64,000 nucleotides of DNA from Limnobacter litoralis (GTDB lineage: Bacteria; Pseudomonadota; Gammaproteobacteria; Burkholderiales; Burkholderiaceae_B). The stretch is from NCBI RefSeq assembly GCF_030160455.1, contig NZ_BSOJ01000032.1, forward strand, positions 62,001 to 126,000, written 5' to 3'. Every line of letters starts with the position of its first letter. The stretch's first letter is position 1. Positions 57,953-64,000 of this stretch are shown one piece after another. The notes below the pieces were generated by a model. That model searched no databases, was not told where the DNA came from, and saw only the letters and a program-made list of their open reading frames with translations. The position numbers were made by a program, and so were the translations under genes.

Positions 57953-59050
57953 TCAGGACATGCCTGCCAAAAACGTTTCAAGTGGTTGCACCTGTCCAAT
58001 GTTGATCGGGGTGTAGCCCACTGTGCTTGCAATGGATTGAACCACTGCATCAGATTGAAGCCAGGGGATCAGAATCGACATGGCTGGAAAGTTGAGATCG
58101 TCTTGGTGAACCACCAGAAAATATTTTTCCTGATTCAGCGGTCTGAATTCAAGTTGGTAATGATCCGCAGAGGCCTTCAGGCCAAGGCCCAGGTCGCCAT
58201 GTCCGGCCGCGATGGCGCATGCCACGGCAAGATGCGAGTTTTCTTCGTGGTAATAACCGGGCAATTCTTCGGGCGACAGGCAAGCCCTGGCTATCAGACT
58301 GTCCAGTTGGTGATGCGTGGAGCTGGCCGGGTTTCTGTTGACCAGTTGGGCCTGGCGAAGCGCCACGTCCTGCAAGGTCGGTGGGCGGCTGCTTGGGCGA
58401 CTGATCCAGCCCATTTCCCGTTCAAACAGTTCTACCACAGCAAGGTTGGAGCCCCGAAGGTATCGCCCCATGATTTGATGCACTTGCGTGTGGCTGTTGG
58501 ATTGGAGTGGCAGATGGCAGCCTGCCACCTTGACTTCCCCTCGGTGCAGGGCGGACAGGGCCGCAATACTGCCGGCCCATCGCATGGACAGTTGAAGTTC
58601 TTTGTACAAGGCTGACTGGTTAAACAGGCGCTGCAGCACCGGGTCGTCGCTCATGGCGAGGCTGATCCAGGGCTTGTTGTGTTCGGTGTCCAGCCACTCG
58701 GCATTGATTTGTTCGACGTTCAAGGCCAGCTCAGGTGCAACTCTGATTCGGCCCTGCTCGATCATCCAAAGCACCTTTTTGCCAAACGGCGTCAGGCAGG
58801 CTCCGGCGCGCCCCTGTGTGGCAATGACAGGCTCGTCCAGCAGCTCATTGAATTTCTGAACCTGGTTCCAGAGTGTGCGATACGACACGTCCAGTTGCTT
58901 GCAGGCCAGCGACAGGGAGCCTTTGCGATGAATGGCCCAAAGGATGTCGAAGAAGGTGTCCTCCAGTGCGACAGTGTGACCTGCTTGCGTGGTCCAGGTG
59001 GCGGTGACGTTTAAATTCAGCATGCGATGTGACAGGAAATTGCAGGTCAT
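57953..59050 (-). CDS. Regulator with ModE-like HTH and PBP-like ligand domain
   Basis: 365-aa protein. Residues about 25-110 form a LysR/ModE-type winged helix: DILWAIHRKGSLSLACKQLDVSYRTLWNQV then GRAGACLTPFGKKVL (key parts LDVSYRTLWNQV and LTPFG). Residues about 135-350 match the periplasmic-binding-protein-like domain attached to such HTHs (PF12727-type), with DDPVLQRLF, GCHLPLQSNSH, NRNPASSTHHQLD and AAGHGDLGLGLK. The ligand is unknown; oxyanions or aromatic/alcohol-derived acids are possibilities. It sits between the aldehyde and PQQ alcohol dehydrogenases. ATG 59050 or ATG 59025 could be the start. Confidence 0.8.
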   Translation of the reverse strand: MTCNFLSHRMLNLNVTATWTTQAGHTVALEDTFFDILWAIHRKGSLSLACKQLDVSYRTLWNQVQKFNELLDEPVIATQGRAGACLTPFGKKVLWMIEQGRIRVAPELALNVEQINAEWLDTEHNKPWISLAMSDDPVLQRLFNQSALYKELQLSMRWAGSIAALSALHRGEVKVAGCHLPLQSNSHTQVHQIMGRYLRGSNLAVVELFEREMGWISRPSSRPPTLQDVALRQAQLVNRNPASSTHHQLDSLIARACLSPEELPGYYHEENSHLAVACAIAAGHGDLGLGLKASADHYQLEFRPLNQEKYFLVVHQDDLNFPAMSILIPWLQSDAVVQSIASTVGYTPINIGQVQPLETFLAGMS

Positions 59051-59121
59051 AGATTACCCGCAGTTGGTTTGTTGTTGCGAGTGCCGTCAGCAATATGTGT
59101 GCATGGACCTGTAGCAAGTCA

Positions 59122-59181
59122 TGAGACAGGGTGTGTCACACGGGTGTCACATTTTGAAACAGCCCTGTTTTTTCTGTCTCA
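59122..59181. promoter_or_regulatory. Nested repeats upstream of the PQQ dehydrogenase promoter
   Basis: Three elements: outer inverted repeat TGAGACAG (59122-59129) and CTGTCTCA (59174-59181); direct repeats of TGTCACA at 59134-59140 and 59145-59151, 11 bp apart; palindrome AAACAG-CC-CTGTTT (59157-59170). They end only 20 bp before the -24 element, closer than usual for an enhancer, and could bind the activator or a repressor. Confidence 0.55.
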
Positions 59182-59199
59182 AATTCGGCTTCTCAGGCC

Positions 59200-59216
59200 T
59201 TGGCATGAAGCTTGCG
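59200..59216 (+). promoter_or_regulatory. Sigma-54 promoter of the PQQ alcohol dehydrogenase
   Basis: TTGGCATGAAGCTTGCG: -24 GG at 59202-59203 and -12 GC at 59214-59215 with 10 bp between. Only one base of the TGGCACG core differs. The start site would be near 59227, about 80 bases before the ATG. Confidence 0.8.
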
Positions 59217-59306
59217 CCTACCTCATTCGGGTCGTCTGTAATCCGCTGGATGCAGGGCGAATCACCTCAATAAAGCAAACGGATGAAAGAAGAGGAGAAA
59301 TAAGAA

Positions 59307-61052
59307 ATGCGCAAGAAACTAATCGGCGCCATGGTTGCAGCTGCATTGGCCGTTCCGGCTTTTGCTGCTGACATTACGGCAGACATGATCAAGAACGATG
59401 CCAAAACGACAGACAACATTCTGACCGCAGGCTTGGGTACGAACGGTCAGCGTTACAGCCCGTTGACAGACATCAACACCAAAAACGTGGCACGCCTGGT
59501 GCCAGCCTGGTCTTTTTCGCTGGGTGGCGAAAAGCAGCGCGGTCAGGAAAGCCAGCCGCTGGTGGCCAATGGCAAGATTTTCGTGACAGGTTCTTATTCA
59601 CGCATTTACGCGCTGGACGAAAAAACTGGCCAGGAATTGTGGAAGTACGAGCAGCGTCTGCCAGACGGCATCATGCCTTGCTGTGACGTGGTTAACCGCG
59701 GTGCCGCCCTGTTCAAGAACATGGTGATCTTCGCCACGCTGGACGCACAACTGGTTGCTTTGGACCAGGACAGCGGCAAGGTGGTCTGGAAAGAAAAGAT
59801 TGACGACTACTCAGCAGGCTACTCAGCCACTGCTGCACCCTTGATCGCAGACGGCTTGTTGCTGACTGGTGTGTCAGGTGGTGAATTCGGTATCGTTGGA
59901 CGCATTGAAGCGCGCAACCCTGAAACCGGTGAACTGGTGTGGACTCGTCCAACCGTTGAAGGCCACATGGGCTACACCTATGACAAGGACGGCAACAAGC
60001 ACGAGAACGGCATTTCAGGCACAACCAATGCCACATGGAAGGGCGATCTCTGGAAAACCGGTGGTGCCTCAACCTGGATGGGCGGTACATACGACTCCAA
60101 GACTGGTTTGGCCTACTTCGGTACAGGCAACCCAGCACCCTGGAACAGCCACCTGCGCCCCGGCGACAACCTGTTCTCATGCTCAACCGTGGCTGTAGAC
60201 GTTCACACTGGCAAGATTGTGTGGCACTACCAAGGTACACCGAACGACGGATGGGACTTTGACGGTGCCAACGAGTTCGTTACTTTTGACGGACCCAAGG
60301 GCGAGCGCCTCGGCGGCAAGGCCGACCGCAACGGCTTCTTCTACGTGCTGGACGCCAAAGACGGCAAGCTGAAAAACGCCTTCCCGTTTGTACGCAACGT
60401 GAACTGGGCCAAGGGCATCGACATGAAAACCGGTCGCCCGATTTATGATCCAGAACACCGCCCAGGTGACCCCACTGCCACCGATGGCAAGAAAGGTCAA
60501 TCCGTGTTCTCTACACCTTCATTCCTGGGTGGCAAGAACCAGCAGCCTATGGCTTACAGCCCCAAGACTGGCATGTTCTACGTGCCTGCCAACGAGTGGG
60601 GCATGGAAATCTGGAATGAGCCTGTGACCTACAAGAAAGGCGCGGCTTACCTGGGTGCAGGCTTTACCATCAAGACCATTCCTGGCCTGGATTACATCGG
60701 CGCACTGCGCGCCGTGAACCCAGAGACAGGCAAGATCGTTTGGGAAATCAAGAACCAGGCTCCGCTGTGGGGTGGTGTGTTGACAACCGGTGGCGATCTG
60801 GTTTTCTGGGGTACGCCTGAAGGTTACCTGAATGCGGCTGACGCCAAGACAGGCAAAGTGCTTTGGAAGTTCCAGGTGGGTACTGGTGTGGTTGCTCCTC
60901 CCGTCACCTGGAAAGACAAAGATGGTACTCAGTACGTGGCTGTGATGGCTGGCTGGGGTGGTGCAGTTCCACTCTGGGGTGGCGAAGTGGCCAAGAAAGT
61001 GCGTCACCTTGAGCAAGGTGGTTCACTCTGGGTATTCAAGTTGATGAAGTAA
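59307..61052 (+). CDS. PQQ-dependent alcohol dehydrogenase, lanthanide type
   Basis: 581-aa periplasmic quinoprotein. The signal peptide is residues 1-20 (AVPAFA|AD). It has the eight-bladed propeller repeats with W-motifs, the vicinal disulfide Cys125-Cys126, metal ligands Glu193 (GGEFGI) and Asn275 (GTGNPAPWN), and catalytic Asp317. Asp319, two residues on (W-D-F-D-G), is the extra acid that marks lanthanide-dependent enzymes (XoxF, ExaF, PedH); calcium enzymes have a small residue there. Substrate is probably ethanol or other short alcohols, judging from the ExaC-like partner. No cytochrome c domain or adjacent exaB-like gene is present. Confidence 0.92.
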   Translation: MRKKLIGAMVAAALAVPAFAADITADMIKNDAKTTDNILTAGLGTNGQRYSPLTDINTKNVARLVPAWSFSLGGEKQRGQESQPLVANGKIFVTGSYSRIYALDEKTGQELWKYEQRLPDGIMPCCDVVNRGAALFKNMVIFATLDAQLVALDQDSGKVVWKEKIDDYSAGYSATAAPLIADGLLLTGVSGGEFGIVGRIEARNPETGELVWTRPTVEGHMGYTYDKDGNKHENGISGTTNATWKGDLWKTGGASTWMGGTYDSKTGLAYFGTGNPAPWNSHLRPGDNLFSCSTVAVDVHTGKIVWHYQGTPNDGWDFDGANEFVTFDGPKGERLGGKADRNGFFYVLDAKDGKLKNAFPFVRNVNWAKGIDMKTGRPIYDPEHRPGDPTATDGKKGQSVFSTPSFLGGKNQQPMAYSPKTGMFYVPANEWGMEIWNEPVTYKKGAAYLGAGFTIKTIPGLDYIGALRAVNPETGKIVWEIKNQAPLWGGVLTTGGDLVFWGTPEGYLNAADAKTGKVLWKFQVGTGVVAPPVTWKDKDGTQYVAVMAGWGGAVPLWGGEVAKKVRHLEQGGSLWVFKLMK

Positions 61053-61073
61053 TTGAAGTTGTATTTCACCCCC

Positions 61074-61102
61074 GAACTCCCTGCCTGCTCCGCAGGGAGT
61101 TC
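61074..61102 (+). other. Stable hairpin after the PQQ dehydrogenase gene
   Basis: Perfect 11-bp stem GAACTCCCTGC/GCAGGGAGTTC with a 7-base loop, 21 bases after the stop codon. No T run follows, so it may protect the mRNA 3' end or act as a terminator helper before the T-tailed hairpin downstream. Confidence 0.6.
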
Positions 61103-61182
61103 ACCCGACGTGTTCGTGTGTACAAATTGCTCCTTGGGAATCTCGTGATTTGTTGAAGTCTCCTAACGAATGCGTCTTTCAG

Positions 61183-61207
61183 CCCGGCCTTGTGCCGGGT
61201 TTTTTTT
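61183..61207 (+). terminator. Rho-independent terminator
   Basis: Stem CCCGGC/GCCGGG (61183-61188 with 61194-61199), loop of five, then eight T (61200-61207). The T run overlaps the last codon of the convergent ABC permease gene. Confidence 0.88.
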
Positions 61208-62027
61208 ATTTGCGCAGGGGGATGACTGCACCTTGGCGACTGAACTGCCAGCAAGCCACCCACAGCATTACCACCGTTGCGGCGGTAAGTACGATCACGC
61301 TATAAGCGGCGTTGAATTCTGCGTGGCTTTGAAAGGCATGGCGAAGCAGATCAACGCAATAGGTAAAAGGGTTGAGCTGACTGAGAAGTCTCGCAAAGTA
61401 GGGCATTGGCGCGGTGGGGTAGAGCGCACCGCTGAAAAAAAACAGCGGAAAAATGACGAAATTCATCATGACCGCAAAGCCATCAATGCTTTTGGCGAAC
61501 GTGCCGCACAGCACACCCAGCGTGCCACAGGCAACGCTGCTGAGCGTCAGGCTGGTCAGCAGCCACAGCAGGCTTGGCCATTCGGATTTGCCCAGCCAGG
61601 GAAACAGGCTGGACAGATCGAACCCCGCTTTCAGAACGAGCCAGTGCAGGGCTTCCAATACGCCGAGAATCAAAAGTAGAAGGCCCGCCTGTACCAATGC
61701 GGCGACGGCTGCAGCAAGGCTTTTGACAATCAGGATGTGGTGTTGCCTAACAGGGCTTGTGACCAACAGACGCATGGTGCCTGCGTCGCGATCAAACGCC
61801 AGTGAGAGGCCACCGACCATGCCGCCAAACAGCACTGTCATGCCGACGATGCCCGGCAGCAGGCGGGCCGTGTAGCCAGGCCCAGCGAGGGCCTGCATGC
61901 CGCCACCAATGACCCACAACCACAAAATGGGGCGAACCATGGCCGCCGACAGGCGGTCGCGCTGACGAAGCAGTTTACGGGTTTCGCGAACAATGACGGC
62001 GCGATAGAAGCTGTAGATTTCAGTCAT
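61206..62027 (-). CDS. ABC-2 type permease of the PQQ-alcohol oxidation locus (PedC-like)
   Basis: 273-aa inner-membrane protein with six hydrophobic segments and the ABC-2 pattern: N-terminal VIVRETRKLLRQRDRLSAAMVRP (key part RLSAAMVRP), GGMVGGLSLAFDRDAGTMRLLVTSPV (key part DRDAGTMRLL), and NPFTYCVDLLRHA. It matches the permease family I recall as linked to PQQ-dependent alcohol use (PedC type). The function of the exporter is unknown; it may export a toxic intermediate or handle a cofactor. It overlaps the ATPase gene by 8 bp. Confidence 0.85.
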   Translation of the reverse strand: MTEIYSFYRAVIVRETRKLLRQRDRLSAAMVRPILWLWVIGGGMQALAGPGYTARLLPGIVGMTVLFGGMVGGLSLAFDRDAGTMRLLVTSPVRQHHILIVKSLAAAVAALVQAGLLLLILGVLEALHWLVLKAGFDLSSLFPWLGKSEWPSLLWLLTSLTLSSVACGTLGVLCGTFAKSIDGFAVMMNFVIFPLFFFSGALYPTAPMPYFARLLSQLNPFTYCVDLLRHAFQSHAEFNAAYSVIVLTAATVVMLWVACWQFSRQGAVIPLRK

Positions 62028-62790
62028 GGTGGTGTGTTTGTGACATTTTCCAGATGAACCAGTCGGCCAGTGTGGCGCGGCGGGTTTGAGTCACGCTTTG
62101 ATCAGGAAGTTGGTCCAGTGCCTGGACCGGGGTGCCTGTCCATTCAATTCGACCTGCGCGTAAAAAGGTGACACGATCGCAGTCCTGCGCTTCGTCCATG
62201 AGGTGGGTGGCGACCAGAATGCTGAGGTGATTGCGTTCTTGGAGTGACTTCAGGGTCGACCAAAGCAGGCCTTTGGCGCTTGGGTCAAGGGCGGTGGTGG
62301 GCTCGTCGAGAATCAATACCTTGGGGTTGTGCACCAACGCCCTGGCGATGTCGACCAGGCGTTTTTGACCGCCAGACAGTGCCCCCACCGGCTTGTGCAA
62401 GTAGGCCTTGATGGGCAGGCTGTCGCACAGTTCGGCAATGCGTGGTGAGATCTGCCTTTCTGACATGCCTTGCAGACCGGCTGCAAATTCGAGGTTTTGC
62501 AGAACCGACATGAATGGGTCCAGCGACACCGACTGAAATACGAAGCCCAATGATTTTCGGGCAGTCAGTGCCTGTTGGCGAACGTCAACCCCATTGACCT
62601 GTATGTGGCCTTCTGCAGGGTTGACAAGCCCGGCAATCAGGCTGATCAGTGTGGTTTTGCCGCCCCCGTTGGGGCCGAGCAGGCCCAACATTTCCCCCGG
62701 GTTCAGCGTCAGGCTGACCCGGTGAAGCGTGGGAGTGTCCAGCCAGGAAAAAGAGATGTTTTCAGCGAGTATGGTGGGGATCTGCTGCAC
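62020..62790 (-). CDS. ABC transporter ATPase of the PQQ-alcohol oxidation locus
   Basis: 256-aa ATPase. Walker A GPNGGGKTT, Q-loop FVFQSVSLDP, signature LSGGQKRLVDIARAL and Walker B KVLILDEPTTALD are complete, with the H-loop VATHLMDEA. It is of the subfamily found beside PQQ alcohol dehydrogenase systems. The GTG start at 62790 lies inside the end of pqqE (29-bp overlap), so pqqE, ATPase and permease are probably one operon running right to left. No ribosome site stands out. Confidence 0.87.
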   Translation of the reverse strand: MQQIPTILAENISFSWLDTPTLHRVSLTLNPGEMLGLLGPNGGGKTTLISLIAGLVNPAEGHIQVNGVDVRQQALTARKSLGFVFQSVSLDPFMSVLQNLEFAAGLQGMSERQISPRIAELCDSLPIKAYLHKPVGALSGGQKRLVDIARALVHNPKVLILDEPTTALDPSAKGLLWSTLKSLQERNHLSILVATHLMDEAQDCDRVTFLRAGRIEWTGTPVQALDQLPDQSVTQTRRATLADWFIWKMSQTHHHD

Positions 62791-63961
62791 TTAGATGCAC
62801 CGAGTTCTGGTCGTTTCGATACCATACCACGGGTTGTTCCAGCCCTTTGGCCAAGCCAATGTGTTGCGGCTTTTGCACCTTTAAAATAGGCGTATCAGGC
62901 GAGTCGGATTGGGCTTGGTTGACGAAATTGACCACCTGCTGGTGGTGCGGGCTTTTGTGACAGACGGGGTCTGCGTGGGTGGCGTCTCCGGTGATCAGGT
63001 AGGCCTGACATCGACATCCGCCAAAGTCTTTTTCTTTGTCAGGGCAGGTTTTGCAGGGGTCTTTCATCCAGCTGTCGCCGCGGTATTTGCCGAAGGCCTC
63101 CGAGTGTTGCCAAATGTCCTTGATTGGTGTGGTGGTGACGTTGGGAAATACGAAGCCCGGTAACATGCGGGCGGCCTGGCAGGGCAGGGCCGTGCCGTCG
63201 GGGGCTATCGACAAAAACACATTGCCCCAGCCGCTCATGCAGGCTTTTGGCGTTTTCTCGAAATAGTCGGGCACCACATACAGCAATTTCATGCTGTTGC
63301 CCAGTTTCTTGCGCCACGCCTGTACGCGTTCTTCGGCAAACTTCAGCTGGGCGTGTGTGGGTATCAGCGCGGCCTTGTTTTGATAGGCCCAGCCATAGTA
63401 CTGCGTGTTGGCCAGTTCGAGATATTCCACACCCAACTTGTGCGCCAGTTCGATGATGGCGTCAATGTGATCCAGATTCAGTCTGTGAAGCACCACGTTG
63501 AGCACCATGGGCCAGCCATACGCCTTCACGGCGGTGGCAATTTCCAGTTTTTTCTCAAAGGTTTTGGTGTCTGACAGCGCGTCGTTGGCCGCCTGTGTGG
63601 CGTCCTGAAAGCTGACTTGAATGTGGTCCAGGCCAGCCGCCTTCAAGCAGTTCAGACGATCGGGTTTAAGCCCGATACCTGAGGTGATGAGATTGGTGTA
63701 ATAGCCCAGGTCATGGCCATATTGCACCAGCTCTTCCAGATCGTCGCGCAGCAGGGGTTCACCCCCGGAAAAGCCAAGCTGAACCGCACCCAAAGCGCGG
63801 GCCTGCTTCATGGTGTCTTTCCACTGCTCAGTGCTGAGTTCGGCCGTTTGGCGTTTGTAATCGATCGGGTTGTAGCAGAACACGCAATGCAGCGGGCAGC
63901 GGTAGGTGAGTTCAGCCAACAACCACAGCGGGCCCTGGGGCGTTGGCTTTGAAGTGCTCAA
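62762..63961 (-). CDS. pqqE: PQQ biosynthesis radical SAM enzyme PqqE
   Basis: 399-aa radical SAM/SPASM protein that crosslinks Glu and Tyr in the PqqA peptide. The SAM cluster cysteines are Cys22, Cys26 and Cys29 (RCPLHCVFCYNP), followed by FSGGEPLLR. The C-terminal SPASM cysteines appear in KACMSGWG, ALPCQAAR, DPCKTCPDKEKDFGGCRCQAY (key part GGCRCQAY) and DPVCHKS. The TTG start overlaps the stop of the preceding gene (TTGA). The C-terminal about 30 residues extend beyond the usual PqqE end. It supplies the cofactor for the dehydrogenase of this locus. Confidence 0.93.
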   Translation of the reverse strand: MSTSKPTPQGPLWLLAELTYRCPLHCVFCYNPIDYKRQTAELSTEQWKDTMKQARALGAVQLGFSGGEPLLRDDLEELVQYGHDLGYYTNLITSGIGLKPDRLNCLKAAGLDHIQVSFQDATQAANDALSDTKTFEKKLEIATAVKAYGWPMVLNVVLHRLNLDHIDAIIELAHKLGVEYLELANTQYYGWAYQNKAALIPTHAQLKFAEERVQAWRKKLGNSMKLLYVVPDYFEKTPKACMSGWGNVFLSIAPDGTALPCQAARMLPGFVFPNVTTTPIKDIWQHSEAFGKYRGDSWMKDPCKTCPDKEKDFGGCRCQAYLITGDATHADPVCHKSPHHQQVVNFVNQAQSDSPDTPILKVQKPQHIGLAKGLEQPVVWYRNDQNSVHLSAADPHHTR

Positions 63962-64000
63962 GCCGCCTCCAGCCAGTTGCGTCGGCAGGCCTCTTCAAGC
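63958..64000 (-). CDS. End of the gene upstream of pqqE, probably pqqD (partial)
   Basis: Only 13 codons and the stop are in the window; they read LEEACRRNWLEAA. The TGA overlaps the pqqE TTG start. In most PQQ operons pqqD precedes pqqE, so PqqD is likely from position alone; the fragment is too short to prove it. The rest lies to the right of the window. Confidence 0.4.
   Translation of the reverse strand, partial: LEEACRRNWLEAA

Noticed and set aside
1-64000. CRISPR arrays, tRNA or rRNA genes, insertion sequences, prophage
   Set aside because: I saw no repeat-spacer pattern, cloverleaf with CCA end, rRNA-like sequence, transposase or terminal inverted repeats.

Overview
The window looks like a chromosomal segment of a moderately GC-rich, free-living, aerobic betaproteobacterium. 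Signs of this are the Ara4N (arn) lipid A genes, the long-form leuA, bacterioferritin, an Entner-Doudoroff cluster under HexR and PQQ-dependent alcohol oxidation. Burkholderiales, and perhaps something close to Limnobacter, is my guess from gene content only. I saw no rRNA or tRNA gene, no CRISPR array and no insertion sequence. Genes are densely packed and many overlap by ATGA, GTGA or TTGA.

Region 1 (1-9.5 kb): end of arnB, then arnC, two separate halves of arnA and arnD, an unrecognised gene, a ferredoxin-type reductase plus membrane fatty-acid desaturase pair behind a large dyad, and a QseBC-like two-component pair whose kinase has a calcium-loop-like motif in its periplasmic part.

Region 2 (9.4-21.5 kb): a malonate catabolic unit. 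An MdcY-like GntR repressor and a flavin-reductase-like gene diverge from a HAD hydrolase, a TRAP transporter, mdcACDEGBH and a TauE/SafE-type permease. The divergent promoter holds three operator-like palindromes spaced two helical turns apart.

Region 3 (21.6-32.9 kb): small conserved genes; an ECF sigma/NrsF-type anti-sigma pair divergent from a VTT-membrane/flavoprotein disulfide reductase fusion; a His-Gly-tailed exported protein; leuA and an Lrp-type regulator; an exported putative solute-binding protein; ohrR-ohr; a YqaA-like protein; a PAP2 phosphatase.

Region 4 (32.9-46 kb): modABC; hexR and the central carbon cluster edd-eda-pgi-SMP30 divergent from zwf, with HexR-type boxes; bfr, a Fur-type box, bfd, a porin-like protein and an imelysin-like protein.

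Region 5 (46-55.7 kb): a yybP-ykoY type manganese riboswitch before a UPF0016/GDT1 cation exporter; an AEC-family permease broken by one in-frame TGA; an MFS transporter; copA-cueR with a MerR-type promoter; a dctPQM C4-dicarboxylate TRAP operon; a PaaX-like regulator.

Region 6 (55.8-64 kb): an alcohol oxidation locus. A DUF779 gene and an ExaC-like aldehyde dehydrogenase, a regulator with ModE-like HTH and PBP-like domain, a PQQ alcohol dehydrogenase with the Asp-x-Asp lanthanide signature, an ABC-2 exporter pair, pqqE and the end of the gene before it. Both dehydrogenases carry strong sigma-54 (-24/-12) promoter matches, so they are probably switched on together by an enhancer-binding protein encoded outside the window.
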